Source: Tipula vernalis | Taxonomy: Eukaryota > Arthropoda > Insecta > Diptera > Tipulidae | Length of the DNA: 64,000 bases | NCBI GenBank assembly: GCA_958295665.1 | Contig: OY282559.1 | Location: 253,823,461 to 253,887,460 of the forward strand | Reading direction: 5' to 3' | Shown here: positions 11,596 through 23,059 of the stretch, in pieces | Layout of the letters: each line of letters opens with the position of its first letter | Numbering within the stretch: position 1 is the first letter of the stretch | Notes under the pieces: generated by a model | What the model was told of the DNA's origin: nothing | What the model saw: only the letters and a program-made list of their open reading frames with translations | Databases searched by the model: none | Translations under genes and position numbers: made by a program

Positions 11596-11679
11596 GGTTT
11601 ATTTTGTCGGTTTAATTTCAATAATTCGAACACAAATCAATTGAGTGAGTTTAAGTGATATCATACAGAAAGGACAATC

Positions 11680-12651
11680 ATGAACGATCAAGGAACGTCC
11701 GATACCGCAGCCAACCAACCCGCTTCGGAGTCGCATCCTGGTGCGATGTCACCATTGGATATCGAGCATTTGGTTCAGGAGCAAGTACGAAGATTGCTAC
11801 AGACACCTTCGGTTACACAATCACAGGATACCGTACCAGGCCCATCACAAATGGCAAACGGAAACGTCGCGTCACTAACCTTCAAACTAACACCGTTAGT
11901 GTCTCAGGATCCAAAGGTATGGTTCCATATTATAGAATCGCAATTGGCCATAGGAAGAATTACTTCAGAGTCAACCCGATATAACCATCTTCTCGGGGCA
12001 TTGAATGAGCGTGTCATCGCTGATGTAAGCGACATCATTATCGGACCAAGGAGTGCAACACCCTATACTGATCTGAAAAATGCTATTCTGGAGAGGCTCG
12101 GAGATTCAAAGCAAACTCAGATCAACCGTCTATTACAAGGTCTGGAACTTGGAGATCTGAAGCCGTCCCAATTACTACGCAGGATGAAGACTAATGGAGG
12201 GGCCAACGTCGACGATGAGTTCGTTAAAATGATTTGGTTAAAGCGTTTACCACCTAGGGCTCAAGAAATCCTAACACCAACCGCAGAGGCATTAAACACC
12301 ACAAAACTCGCAGAGTTAGCAGATCGATTAATGGAGACCATGTCCCAAAACCACGTGATGCCGTTATCCACAAATGCTCAGTCAAACCAAGTCGAGTCAT
12401 CATTAGCGGTTCAGCTTAATGAAATTACTCGCCGTTTAGATCAAATGGAGCACAGCGATTTCCGTAACTCTTCTCGTAGTCATTCCCGTCATAGGTCACG
12501 TACGCCTGGGAAACACAAAAACAAACAGATTTCCACTGCACCAAAGGATTCTGTTCCGTCCGAATGTTATTGCCATAAACGTTTCAAGGACGAAGCTAGA
12601 AACTGAAAACCGAATTGCTCACGTTGGAGCGAATTCAAGGCAAAAAACTAG
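11680..12651 (+). pseudogene. gag: gag of the gypsy element, one in-frame TGA
   Basis: Capsid/nucleocapsid polyprotein. The ATG at 11680 opens a 308-codon frame that meets TGA at 12604. In the same frame reading would continue to a TAG at 12649, a natural-looking gag end immediately after a slippery heptamer. The TGA falls within a compact C-terminal cysteine motif: CYCHKRFKD comes before it and KPNCS after it. In CsRn1-type elements this motif is of C-H-C-C type, so the TGA sits where a Cys codon (TGC or TGT) is expected. The middle of the protein (residues about 65-220) looks like a gypsy capsid domain, followed by an Arg/Ser-rich basic stretch (SRSHSRHRSRTPG). Translation would stop before the frameshift site. 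Confidence 0.85.
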
Positions 12652-15600
12652 ATCGATCCTCACAAATGGCGACGTGTGAGGGAAGATTAAACAGTTGTCG
12701 CCTGAAAATTGTCGATCCTCCTTCGCAAATCAATTTTTTAATTGACACTGGCGCTGATATCTCTGTCATTCCTGCGGACTATAAGGAAAAAAGGAACATA
12801 GATCCGAGTCTAGAATTGTTCGCAGCCAACGGATCGTCAGTCAAAACATTCGGTTCTCGTCGGTTGAATTTAAATCTTGGTCTTCGAAGACAGTTCACGT
12901 GGACTTTCATTCTAGCCGATGTTACGATGCCCATATTAGGTGCCGATTTCTTAAAATATTCGGGGCTGATGGTTGACATCCAGAACAATCGCTTGGTCGA
13001 TCCACTAACATCGCTAGAAGTACGAGCCATTTCCGTAAAATCCGATTCTCCCACACTAAGGGTAATTAACACTAATACAATGGACGTTAGAGTGTTACCC
13101 CTTCTGGAGCAGTTCATCGAGATAACCCGTGAAATTCAAGGAGATTCGCCCGCCAAACACTCCGTTACACATCATATTACCACTCGTGGTCCACCAATTG
13201 CATGCAAGACGAGAAGACTAAGTACCGAAAAATTAGCAATTGCCAAAAAAGAGTTCGAATACATGGTATCTCAAGGTATCTGCAGACCATCCAAAAGCCC
13301 TTGGTCTAGCCCGCTACATTTGGTTGAAAAGAAGAATGGCGAATGGAGACCATGTGGTGACTATCGGGCGCTTAACAATGTCACTGTGCCAGACAGATAT
13401 CCTATTCCGTATCTACAAGATTTCACACATCAACTACGTGGTTGTACAGTTTTTTCAACTATCGATCTAGTTCGCGCGTATCATCAGATACCCATCGAGG
13501 AGGTAGACATTCCCAAAACGGCCATTTCCACACCTTTCGGTTTGTTTGAGTTTACGCGAATGACTTTCGGATTACGGAATGCTGGAAATACATTTCAACG
13601 ATTCATTCACTCGATAGTCAACAATCTAAATTTCTGCTTCTCATATTTAGATGATTTATTAATCGCTTCACAGTCGTTCGAGGAACATTTGCAGCATTTA
13701 AAGATTATCTTCGCAAAGTTAAAAGAAGCAGGGTTAGTGATTAACGTTCAAAAGTGTCATTTCGCAAAAGATAAAATTCTGTTTTTGGGGCACGAAATTA
13801 CCTCCACAGGAATCAGACCATCGACCGAACGCGTTAACGATATACTAAACTTCAACAGACCAGAGAGCGTTAAACAACTAAGGCGCTACTTGGGCATGTT
13901 GAATTTCTATAGAAACTTTATCCCTAACGCTGGTGGTAATCAAGCGATTCTATGCGAATATTTAAAAGGGAGCAAAAAGAACGACTCACGAGTCATCAAC
14001 TGGTCAGACGAAGCTGTTGCTGCATTCGAACTCAGCAAGAAACCACTCAGCGAGGTTACTATCTTAGCACATCCATTACCTAACGCCAAACTCGCAGTCA
14101 TGGTGGATGCATCGGATAAAGCCATTGGGGCAGTCATTCAACAACAAGTCGAAGACAATTGGCAACCTCTGCAATTTTATTCGTTGAAGTTAACAGATAC
14201 TCAACAACGCTACAGTACTTACGACAGAGAACTTTTAGCCGCATATTCTGCCACGAAACGATTTCGTCATTTGATCGAAGGCCGCAGATTTACGTTGTTC
14301 ACAGACCACAAACCATTAATATACGCGTTCCACCAGAATCCTGAGAAAGCATCGCCTCGACAATTTCGTCATCTAGACTACATTAGCCAATTCACTACAG
14401 ATATACAACACATATCCGGAATAGAGAATGTAGTAGCAGACGCACTATCCAGAATCGAAGTCATATCCTTACCGGAATCAATAGATTACCAGGCAATAGC
14501 GATTGCGCAGCAAACAGACGAATTAACCCAATTAATTGAAACTAATAAATCGTTAAAATTCGCAGAAGTTCCATTGGCGTTTAATTCTTCTGTTAGCTTG
14601 TACTGTGAAACCTCAACAGGGAAAAATCGACCATTCATCCCAACGGATTTCCGCAGGTTAGCTTTCGAATCCATACACAATCTAGCGCACCCAGGTGTTC
14701 AAGCTACGGTCAAAGCCATGACAGATAAGTTCATTTGGGCGAATATCAAGAACGACGTTAAAAAAATGGCTCAGTGTTGTTTGGCATGTCAAAAAGCCAA
14801 AGTACATCGTCATAATAAAACTCCAGTGGGAAGTTTTACTCCGGTCGTTAAAAGGTTCGCCGAAATCCATCTCGACATCATTGGCCCGCTTCCGGAATCT
14901 GAAGGGCAGCGTTATTGCGTCACCATTATAGATAGATTTACTCGTTGGACTGAAGCAGCTCCAGTACCAGATATCAGAGCAGATACGGTAGCTTCAGCTA
15001 TTTTCAACACATGGATTTCACGTTTTGGCATTCCGACTTCAATAGTAACTGATCAAGGCTCACAATTTGAATCAGAATTATTTTCGGAATTTTCAAAATT
15101 ATTGGGCTTTGAGCGAAAAAGGACGACCGCATATCACCCACAGTGCAATGGCTTCATAGAAAGATGGCATCGCACACTAAAAGCAGCCATCATGTGTCAT
15201 CAGAACAAACAATGGACACGAGTTCTTCCGGCAGTACTGTTAGGACTTCGCACTTCTTACCGAGAAGATTTCAAAACTTCATCTGCAGAACTCGTTTTTG
15301 GTGAACCTATACGGATTCCCAGTGATATGTTGGTAGAGAGCCGAACTAACCAAACCCAGTCAGAATTCGTCAATCAACTCAGAGAACATTTTGCATACAT
15401 TCGACCGCCTCCACCAGCAAGGCATCAGCAAGATAACATTTTTATATCTAAAGATTTGAATTCGTGCTCACATGTATTGACACGGACAGATTCAGTTAGA
15501 AAATCGTTACAAACTCCATACGAAGGACCGTTCTTGGTAATTAAACGCTGTGAGAAATATTTCACTATAGATATACGGGGCAAACATTGTAACATCTCGA

Positions 15601-15821
15601 TTGATAGATTGAAACCATGTTTTATCGAAGAGAACGAAACTGGTAGTACACTAAAGGAACCGAATGAAGAAGTCACTAAAAAACAACTAGAGTCAACGAA
15701 AACTCACCACAAAGTCAAATTTAACCTCGAACCACATCGAGTTAGTCCAATTATTCCGAATAATAAACCGAGCACAACTAGAACTGGTCGGATTGTTAAA
15801 ATTCCTAGTCGCTTCGCGTAA
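12615..15821 (+). CDS. pol: pol polyprotein of the gypsy element (protease, RT, RNase H, integrase)
   Basis: A single open frame, in the -1 frame relative to gag and expected to be made by frameshifting at 12642, so the true N-terminus is fused to Gag. Domains in order: aspartic protease with [12 protein letters not shown] (about residue 42), reverse transcriptase with the catalytic YLDD at about residue 343, RNase H with [11 protein letters not shown], integrase zinc finger with an HxxxH and CLACQKAK pair, and integrase catalytic core with [16 protein letters not shown] and the Glu of [10 protein letters not shown]. The C-terminal tail is basic. No stop or frameshift is present, in contrast to gag. 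The domain order PR-RT-RH-IN is that of Ty3/gypsy. There is no third open frame that could be env. Confidence 0.93.
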   Translation: MLTLERIQGKKLDRSSQMATCEGRLNSCRLKIVDPPSQINFLIDTGADISVIPADYKEKRNIDPSLELFAANGSSVKTFGSRRLNLNLGLRRQFTWTFILADVTMPILGADFLKYSGLMVDIQNNRLVDPLTSLEVRAISVKSDSPTLRVINTNTMDVRVLPLLEQFIEITREIQGDSPAKHSVTHHITTRGPPIACKTRRLSTEKLAIAKKEFEYMVSQGICRPSKSPWSSPLHLVEKKNGEWRPCGDYRALNNVTVPDRYPIPYLQDFTHQLRGCTVFSTIDLVRAYHQIPIEEVDIPKTAISTPFGLFEFTRMTFGLRNAGNTFQRFIHSIVNNLNFCFSYLDDLLIASQSFEEHLQHLKIIFAKLKEAGLVINVQKCHFAKDKILFLGHEITSTGIRPSTERVNDILNFNRPESVKQLRRYLGMLNFYRNFIPNAGGNQAILCEYLKGSKKNDSRVINWSDEAVAAFELSKKPLSEVTILAHPLPNAKLAVMVDASDKAIGAVIQQQVEDNWQPLQFYSLKLTDTQQRYSTYDRELLAAYSATKRFRHLIEGRRFTLFTDHKPLIYAFHQNPEKASPRQFRHLDYISQFTTDIQHISGIENVVADALSRIEVISLPESIDYQAIAIAQQTDELTQLIETNKSLKFAEVPLAFNSSVSLYCETSTGKNRPFIPTDFRRLAFESIHNLAHPGVQATVKAMTDKFIWANIKNDVKKMAQCCLACQKAKVHRHNKTPVGSFTPVVKRFAEIHLDIIGPLPESEGQRYCVTIIDRFTRWTEAAPVPDIRADTVASAIFNTWISRFGIPTSIVTDQGSQFESELFSEFSKLLGFERKRTTAYHPQCNGFIERWHRTLKAAIMCHQNKQWTRVLPAVLLGLRTSYREDFKTSSAELVFGEPIRIPSDMLVESRTNQTQSEFVNQLREHFAYIRPPPPARHQQDNIFISKDLNSCSHVLTRTDSVRKSLQTPYEGPFLVIKRCEKYFTIDIRGKHCNISIDRLKPCFIEENETGSTLKEPNEEVTKKQLESTKTHHKVKFNLEPHRVSPIIPNNKPSTTRTGRIVKIPSRFA
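12642..12651 (+). promoter_or_regulatory. -1 ribosomal frameshift site between gag and pol
   Basis: A AAA AAC in the gag frame is followed directly by the gag stop TAG. This is the canonical X XXY YYZ heptamer. Slipping back one base enters exactly the frame of pol, which is open across this point. No start codon in a good position is needed for pol. Confidence 0.8.
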
Positions 15822-15843
15822 TCGTTCATTAGCAAGTTCACTA

Positions 15844-15855
15844 GGAGGGGGGTAA
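15844..15855 (+). promoter_or_regulatory. Polypurine tract
   Basis: AGGAGGGGGGTAA lies immediately before the 3' LTR, the normal position for plus-strand DNA priming. Confidence 0.8.
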
Positions 15856-16486
15856 TGTGGATGTCAGTCACAAATATAAACACAATGACCAATGACATTA
15901 TCATTGTGTTTATATTGACAAAATTTTAACCCGCGTACTAGATGCTAGATTCGAAATGCAATTCGAAGTTAGCATCGATTCCGTATAATTCGCATCAATC
16001 AGGGTTTCATTTGAAAAATAAACAAACAACAACCTATATATATAAGCCGAATTGTTTTTTCAAAAATATTAATTACTAAATATTGCAACGAGCAAAGCGT
16101 ACATTTTAAATAATATAACGCGAGTTAGTGCTCACGATTAATTTATTAATTGGTCGCTGTAACGCCTCGTCTAAGGAGAATTAGCCAGTAAATAGCACCA
16201 ATACTTCAAAACAACGAGCGCCGCTGTTACTGTTGAGTAAGCGCCCTAATTCGAAATAACGACAGTCGCTCCCCGATATTACCAATCAGGAAACCTTGGA
16301 TTGGTAAATGCCATTACACCAACAGCAACATATCCAGCTAAAATAATTCCTCGCAATCCACAAATATAATTTAATTTATACAAATAAACGAATTAAAATT
16401 ATACTATTTGTTTATTTCGAAACAAGGATCTTGTGATAATAGGGAGATTGCATATTCCTACATATAGGGACAGTCAGACCCCTATA
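15856..16486 (+). repeat. 3' LTR
   Basis: Same sequence as the 5' LTR line by line except one C fewer near the end. Followed by the target duplication AGTC. Confidence 0.92.
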
Positions 16487-16496
16487 AGTCTACCCT

Positions 16497-16558
16497 AATA
16501 CGCGTTTCCATGCACATAAACCGAGTTGAACCTAGGTTAACTCTATCATGGAAACATC
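16497..16558. repeat. Fragment of the TTTCCATG/GTTAAC foldback family
   Basis: Reverse complement of text at about 8508-8572 (GTTGAACCTAGGTTAACTC between two TTTCCATG-type ends). It would have been joined to the 9912-10361 block before the gypsy insertion. Confidence 0.55.
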
Positions 16559-16576
16559 ATATTATTTGGTGTACCT

Positions 16577-17016
16577 GGGGGCCTATTCTCGAATTTCACA
16601 TCCATTTTCCACATGTGGACATCTGTCAAAGTTGTCAAAAATTGGTTCGAAAATTGTAATTCGTATATAAAACACATGCGGCATTGACATTTTCCTATAT
16701 GGGGAATTTTTCCACATGCTTATACCCATTCGGAAATATTCCCTTAGTACCGAAAAAATTCAATTTTTATGAGTTTTGACAGATGTCCACATGTGGAAAA
16801 TGGATGTGGAATTCGAGAATAGGCCCCCCGGGGCCTATTCTCGAATTCCACATCCATTTTCCACATGTGGACATCTGTCAAAATTCATAAAAATTGAATT
16901 TTTTCGGTACTAAGGGAATATTTCCGAATGGGGAATTACATTTTTCGAACGTTTGTGTGAACTTTGACAGATGTCCACATGTGGAAAATGGATGTGGAAT
17001 TCGAGAATAGGCCCCC
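16577..17016. mobile_element. Two abutting MITE copies with GGGGCCTATTCTCGAATT ends
   Basis: Copy 1 (16577-16829) and copy 2 (16830-17016) each have about 50-bp terminal inverted repeats running GGGGCCTATTCTCGAATT, then CCACATGTGGACATCTGTCA. They meet at CCCCCCGGGG with nothing in between. Interiors are related but differ in length. A broken relative lies at 26321-26459. Confidence 0.85.
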
Positions 17017-17077
17017 TGTACAAGTATAATAATAAAACTTTAGTTTTCAAAGTTTATTTAATTGTCTACAAAAATTA

Positions 17078-17663
17078 CTAATTTGTATCCATAATTTTAG
17101 AATTCTTTAGATTTTGTAAATATTTATTCGATATTCTCTTGAATTTTAAATGTTGTATGTTGACTGCATTACCGTCCCATTTTTTGAATGCATCAAAACT
17201 TTGACGGTCGCACAAATCCATCATTTCTATACCACATGTATTAAACTCGTTTGATTCCCGTTCCCTTGTCATTTTAATGATATTTTCTCGATTTAAATGT
17301 TGCTTTGAACGATTTTTACTTAACGTCTGTTTCATTTTGATTTGTTCCAATTCCTCATCGAACCGCCCGACATAGATATTGATAAGTTCAGCGAACTCTT
17401 CGGGTGTTATTGGCTCGGTTTTGTCTTCGGTTCGTCTGTTAAACCACATCAATGTGTCTCCCAGCAAGTTTGACTTGATCGCATGACCCATTTTTTGGCG
17501 TTCACGATTATTTTTCCTGAAAGAATATAGAGAATCACTTAGCTTTAAAACAAAAGTACCTAATGGTTGACCTTTATATTTACTGTTTAATTTTCTTTGC
17601 CAACATTTTCGTTTTCCTACTGTTGGGATGCTTTAACTTGTCGATATCTTTCAATATATTTGG
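17078..17663 (-). CDS. TMA16: TMA16, ribosome-biogenesis factor, first exon not resolved
   Basis: TMA16 binds pre-60S ribosomal particles. Two exons are clear: 17663-17584 and 17516-17078, joined in frame across a 67-bp intron, giving 172 residues after the missing start (human TMA16 is 203). The first exon holds the family hallmark KHPNSRK followed by a Lys-rich stretch. The second holds LLGDTLMWF, YVGRFDEELEQI and RENIIKMTRERESNEF. The 17663 boundary is an acceptor (TTTTAG), with PNILKDIDKL just inside it, so a small upstream exon carrying the ATG must exist. I could not find it with confidence to the right. No internal stop. Confidence 0.88.
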
Positions 17664-18840
17664 CTAAAATAAATTAAAAACATATTTTTTTTGATTTTTG
17701 ACATAGTACCACAGAATCCTTGTTATTCTGTTATCGTACTGCGTCTGTGAGTGTACGTGGAGTAGTTGAATAGTAGCGTGTGCATTTCAAAATTTGCGAT
17801 CAAACGCGAACAGATATAGCGAAAACCGTTATAACTTTTAAAATATTAGTCCCACAACTATCAAGGTAATTTAATATTATTATAGAGCAACAAGCCCTGT
17901 CGCTACAATGCGTAACAAAGGTGCCTTCTGCGCCCACATAAAATGAGGTAATTTTTCTGCATTCCACCAGTCATTTTAGTTTAATAACTCAGTGATTTCT
18001 CACCCGATACGTACATTTGAGGTCGATCGATGGAGCTCGACTAACTTTGACTTAGCTCCGGGGTAAAGTGAAACCGCAAATTTGCAAAAATGTGAAAAAT
18101 TGTAAACTTTTGAAAATTTCCCGATATTCAATTGTTTCGAGAACTGAAAATTGGAATAAATACCACAGGAGAAAAGGGTATATCAAGACGATTTAAGTAA
18201 ACGCAAAACCTCTCCTGTGGAGCAATAGATACGGCAGAACCGCAGAAGAAGAGCAATAGATGTAATTATTTATTCTTTGAATAATTGTAGATATGTGTGT
18301 TGTTTGTTTCATGATTTCAAAAGGCATTCATTTTATTTTAAAAATAAATGTAAAATTCAATGCTGGCAATAAACCAGCGCTACAAACAACTAATATTTAA
18401 AATACAAATAATTAATAAAAGAGCAAGCACAAGTTAATGAGTAAAAAAAAAATTCTCGGCATCATAAAAAATACTTTTTTGGAACAGAAATACTAAATTG
18501 GTAACATTTATAATTTATTGGAACTATTGGAAGGGATCACAAAAAATTATTTATGGGGGCTTCGAAATAAACATTTTGAGCGACAAAAAAAATGAATAAC
18601 TCCGTGAGATCTCAATTGATATGGATGTTAGAGGGGTCGATCGTTCGAGCTCAATAAAATCATATTAATTAATGTGAAAAAGTGATCTGGACTAAGGAGA
18701 ACCAGTTTTGAAAAGTAGAGATGAAAATTTATGAAATTTCAAAATTTCCCGTTATTCAAGCGTTTAAAGAATGGAAGATTGAAGGCGAGTACAACTTGAT
18801 ACAAAGGAATCTCATGATGGTTCAAGTAGTGGTATAGAGA
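17664..18840. other. Gene-free region upstream of TMA16
   Basis: Should contain the TMA16 start exon and promoter. From 17900 to 18830 the sequence is less AT-rich in places (GGTCGATCGATGGAGCTCG at 18022) and two loosely similar passages occur (18120-18190 and 18740-18830, both with AAAATTTCCCG), which suggests an old repeat. No protein was recognised. Confidence 0.4.
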
Positions 18841-18965
18841 GCGGTTGTTTGTTTGTTTTTAAGTTTGCTCAGGTCAGATCTTTCAATTCATAAGACCAGT
18901 GAGTTCAATTCATTTCCAGAGACTACTAGGGGAGGTTCTGGAGCGTTGAATAAAGTGTGTATAGT
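18841..18965 (-). repeat. SINE-like dispersed repeat, copy 2
   Basis: Reverse complement of the repeat at 8039-8167, with the (GTTT)n tail now on the left at 18848. A shorter third copy lies at 19123-19170. Confidence 0.6.
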
Positions 18966-19260
18966 CGAAATTAGATTTATAAATTGGATGAATTATAAAT
19001 TAATTAATTAAACTAAGCATAATTATATAAAATAAAACTCAATAATTAAATTAGATTACATGAAAATGAAAATTATTAAATGAACAAAATTAGAAAGAAA
19101 AATGAAAGAATACATATTGTTTGTTTGTTTTTTAAATTTGCTCAGGTCAGATCTTTCAATCCACAAGACCAGGAAAGAATACATATTATTAATAAAAGTT
19201 TAGAAATTAAATATTAATTCATAATTTTTTTTTTTTTAAATTAAATTATATAATATTCAT

Positions 19261-19670
19261 AAGTCTTAGGTTAGGTTAGGTTTGGGTAGCGGTCCACAAG
19301 GACTAGGCATAGACACAAAAATGGTCCGTAGCCATACCACTAATAATTGTTTCCTCCAACTCATTGGAACCATTTTGAGCTGTTAACAAAGCGCTGGATA
19401 CTCCTGACGTCCATCCTACAGAGGTCCGTCAGGTCTTTGAAGAGGGGTGCTCCTAGAAACTTTAGTCTGTTTCGTGCCAGACGAGGACAGGTGCAAAGAA
19501 GATGAAGTACTGTCTCTTCCTCCTCGCAACTACGACAGTAGTCATGTGAGAAGACACCAAGTCTACTCGCATGCCTCCCTATGAGACAGTGCTCCGTAAT
19601 CTCGCCAACAACCACACTAATCTGACTTCGCTGAAGTCTTAGTAATATAATATTTGAAAGAAAATACAAA
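19261..19670 (-). mobile_element. 3' end of a LINE (C-terminal Cys motif and 3' tail)
   Basis: The minus-strand frame 19669-19361 encodes GEITEHCLIGRHASRLGV and CRSCEEEETVLHLLC, the cysteine/histidine region found at the very end of many arthropod LINE polyproteins. It stops at 19361. The remaining 100 bp are 3' untranslated. A second, more decayed copy is at 57400-57660. Confidence 0.75.
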
Positions 19671-19897
19671 TAAAATTAAAATGATTCCAAAACGAAAACA
19701 TCGTTGTGTGAAAATGAGTCAATAAAAATTAAACGTAGTCTTAATTCACAGTTTGTAATTAATTTTATCCACAAAATCACACAATATTTTATATTCTTCC
19801 ATTCTCTGATCCTTTAATATATTTAATAAGGACTTTCTGTACTACATCTACAATATACATATGTATGTGTTTCTGTAGAAAAGTGGGAAATTATTTC

Positions 19898-20158
19898 TTA
19901 TACATATATAACACAATCGTTAGTAATATGTTCGTTATCTTCAACGGTGTTGCAAATCTCACAATTAGGTGTAGTTTCAAGTCCCAAAAGGAATTTAAAT
20001 TTTTTGTTAACTGTATGACCCGAGATTAATCTGGTTTGACAGGATGTAAAATTAGAGTCTTTAAAGAAGAAAGATGATCTTGGAGGACAAATTTGTTTAT
20101 AAAAATGACCAGTTGAATTACACATTGATGTGTAGATTTCCTTATACTTATTATTCAT
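19898..20158 (-). mobile_element. LINE C-terminal fragment, different family
   Basis: An 86-codon frame has SCQTRLISGHTVNKKF and PNCEICNTVEDNEHITNDC, again the terminal Cys/His motif of LINE ORF2, but unlike the copy at 19.4 kb. Truncated at both ends. Confidence 0.55.
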
Positions 20159-20869
20159 AGATCTGGAGACAGAGAGCGGTTATTTTATAAGTATGTGGCT
20201 TTCGACACAGAATCTTCTGTGCTTTCGAATAGCTGTATAATTATTAATTCACTTTTGTTCACAATACAAATTTTATTTTCTTATATTCATCATTCGAGGC
20301 TTCACTTAATCCTAAGCAAGGTTCTACGGCTCGATCAAAATTGAGTCTACCGTCTTTTTAAAAACTATTTTTTACTATATATTTTAATAAAATATAAACC
20401 ATTACCATTTTTATATCAGCCTTTAAAAAACTGAATTAGATATATTTAATAAACGTGCTTGATTTGTTTTGATTGTAGAAATGTCAAAACCTCATGTATC
20501 AGAACCAATCAAATGTACAACTTTTATACCCCAAACAGATAAGCTCTTCGTCTTTATTACTTTTGGCAACCACATAGATGCCGCTAATTTGATATTTATA
20601 CTAGCTATATTTTGTTGAGAAATTTACAACAACAATCGCACCGTGACAGGAATTAAATAATTCGAACAAAAAATTTGAATTATTTAATTCGAGCTAGAAC
20701 AAATAAAATACATAACTGGTTGAATTAAAAACAGAAGAAATACCAACATAGAATTTAAAAATTAAATCGAAAAAATATTTCGCGGCTTATTCTGTTAAGA
20801 AAAAACTAACTCCAAAATAATTCGAATTAATTTTTTCTCAACAAAATACAGCTACTATTATACTATTTA
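20159..20869. other. Unassigned AT-rich interval
   Basis: AAAATTTGAATTATTTAATTCG and its near inverse around 20660-20700 and GAATAAATT runs suggest another decayed inverted-repeat element. No coding sequence seen. Confidence 0.3.
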
Positions 20870-21289
20870 CTAAAGATACATGTTAAACCGAAAGTGATCT
20901 GACTGAAAACGTCCGAGATAAATTCAACATGTAAACGGTGACTTTACTGAAAGTTATCTGAAAGTAGTCTGAGTTCGGTCAACTTAAATTTAGTTGGTTG
21001 AGTCACTTTGTGTATTGAGTTAAACATATAAACTTTAATTTAGTTGAATTGATAGATTTTTTCATACGATGAAAAAGGCAAAAGGTTTTTATACATTTTC
21101 GAAGTGGTTTTCAAATTATTTTAAATAATTTTTTAATAATTTAAATGTAATTTTAGAACAAAGTGACATTTGAACTGTCAGCTCAGATCAATTAAAAATG
21201 TCCCATGTAAACACCAACTCAAATTTTTAGTCAGATCACTTTCAGATAAAACTCAGTCAGATCACTTTCGGTTTAACATGTATCTTTAG
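20870..21289. mobile_element. MITE with CTAAAGATACATGTTAAACC ends and TA duplication
   Basis: Terminal inverted repeats of about 65 bp begin CTAAAGATACATG and include CCGAAAGTG, then TCTGACTGA. TA flanks both sides (20868-20869 and 21290-21291), the mark of Tc1/mariner-type integration. A shorter relative is at 34509-34718. Confidence 0.8.
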
Positions 21290-21514
21290 TAATTGTTCCT
21301 TGTCGGTTTTCTATCGCACGCGATGAAGTAGCACCAATTATAGTTTTTTTTTTTTTTATGTGAACGTAGGTATAATTCCTATTTTAAAAATTTTGACGTT
21401 GATATTATTTAATTCCATGATTTTTAGAAATAAATGCCGATTTTCACAATGTTAATTTCAACAAAATAACTGCAAATTCCATTATAATATTTAGACAAGC
21501 TATGGAGGTACATA

Positions 21515-21816
21515 CAGTCGAAACTCGATTTTCCGGGATCCGATTATCCGTAAACCTCAATTATCCGTGATTTTTTTTTACACAGTCGATTTTTTTGAGT
21601 CACTACTTTATCCAGATTTTCAATTGATTAACCGGGATTTTTCATTTTTATTTTTTTCGTTAAATTTTGGCAATAGTTTTATTTCTGTGTTAAGCATATA
21701 TCTACATATATATATTGTGTATTTTTTTATAAAACTGAAAAATTCGATCAACCGGAATCTTTGATTATCCGGGAAACGTTCGGTCCCGAGCATCCCGGAT
21801 AATCGAGTTTCGACTG
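21515..21816. mobile_element. Pogo/Tigger-like MITE
   Basis: CAGTCGAAACTCGATT at the left and AATCGAGTTTCGACTG at the right, flanked by TA. CCGGGAT/ATCCGGG motifs lie just inside. Pogo-type elements begin with CAGT and use TA targets. The body is AT-rich with no transposase. Confidence 0.75.
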
Positions 21817-21973
21817 TACCACAAAAAAAAATCGAATGCTAATTTTGCGAATTGGTAATATAATACACTGTCAGATAAATTTATAATGTTAAAAACACAA
21901 TTTGCTACCTATTATATTTTTGATAGCTAGTATACATCGAAAACCATATTTGATTTGCCAAAAAACATCAATA

Positions 21974-22930
21974 GGGCTCGTCACGAGCATTTCGTATTTG
22001 CGTATTTCGTAATTTCGTAAATTTGACGTCTCTTCTGATTGATTTAAATTATTTCCCCTAAATAGCAAGAAACGTCAAAAATAAACAAGCTCGCAGGCTA
22101 TTTATTATCGTAATTTCTTCAGCGTATATGGTTATTGCTGGATTTAAAATTTTTTCTGTGATTACTAGTGATTTTTTTGAGTAAATTAAATTAATTTATT
22201 GTTTATATGTACTTAAATTTACTGTTAATTGCCTTCAGTATTGTTTTTTTGGTGTGAATTATAAATTACATGAAAATGAGCTGTAGACAATCTGGGCCAT
22301 TTCGCAAAATTTGCATTCTTATTTATTTCTATTTATTTAAAGTCACATTTAATCACAAAAGATACGTTATTTAACAGCTAAAATGTGTTAGATTTAACTG
22401 AGTGTTAAGGAAAAGCACAACCTAGTTTACATGAAACTATCTTAAAACGTACGAAAATAATCTAATTTTAATAAATAAATAAATCTAAGAAAAAACTCAA
22501 ATGACGAAATATCCTACCTAAATATTACGAATTTTCTATTTACATATTTGCGGCTTTTTTTTATACATACTTGATTTTCTCAAAACAATATACCGGCTTA
22601 GCGTAACCGGAAGACATTTGAATTAAATTTTTAATATCATTTAATAAATATTTGTAGTAGTTTGTAGTAAAATTGTATTTGTATCTCTTCATACAAAATT
22701 TAGTTTGTTTTCAATAAAGCATATAGTGAATTTGTCTAGTTTCAATCTATAATTTTAAAATTTTAACTCATGCTGAAAAACATTCTTACGAAAATATTTA
22801 CGCAAATAAGTAGCCCGTGAGCGTGTTTATTTTTGACGTTTATTGCTTATTTAGGAGAAATAATTTAAACCAATCAGAAGAGACGTCAAATTTACGAAAT
22901 ACGCAAATACGAAATGCTCGTGACGAGCCC
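21974..22930. mobile_element. Non-autonomous DNA transposon with long inverted repeats (GGGCTCGTCACGAGC)
   Basis: About 125-bp terminal inverted repeats start GGGCTCGTCACGAGCATTTC and extend through GACGTC and TCTTCTGATTG. TA lies on both sides. The 957-bp body shows no open frame of note. The flanking DNA (CATCGAAAA to the left, TTTTCGATG to the right) is itself an inverted repeat, so this sits inside an older one. Confidence 0.75.
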
Positions 22931-23059
22931 TAATGTTTTTTCGATGTACATCAATTTTACGAAATGTATATTTTTTCATAAATCAACTACAACAACAAAT
23001 TAGAAACGTCAATTTTTAGTTGTCAAAGTTGTCAATTAGAGTTTTTGTGCTTGATTTTA

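Larger units (their letters stand above)
10366..16486 (+). mobile_element. Near-complete Ty3/gypsy LTR retrotransposon, CsRn1 type
   Basis: A 6.1-kb element bounded by two LTRs of 632 and 631 bp, with the 4-bp duplication AGTC at 10362-10365 and 16487-16490. Parts in order: 5' LTR, primer site, untranslated leader with a long A run near 11570, gag, slippery site, pol with protease, RT, RNase H and integrase, purine tract, 3' LTR. The LTRs read as identical apart from one C, so the insertion is recent. The CsRn1 placement rests on the tRNA-Trp-like primer site and the C-terminal C-H-C-C type cysteine motif of gag. One nonsense codon in gag probably makes this copy non-autonomous; pol is open throughout. 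Confidence 0.93.

Noticed and set aside
12604..12606. TGA at a cysteine position of gag as a possible selenocysteine codon
   Set aside because: A single point mutation in one copy of a retrotransposon explains it more simply, and no SECIS-like structure was identified.
19268..19282. GGTTAGGTTAGGTT as telomeric repeat (also at 32013)
   Set aside because: Only two or three units, each adjoining LINE or repeat debris. It appears to be part of a dispersed repeat's 3' end.
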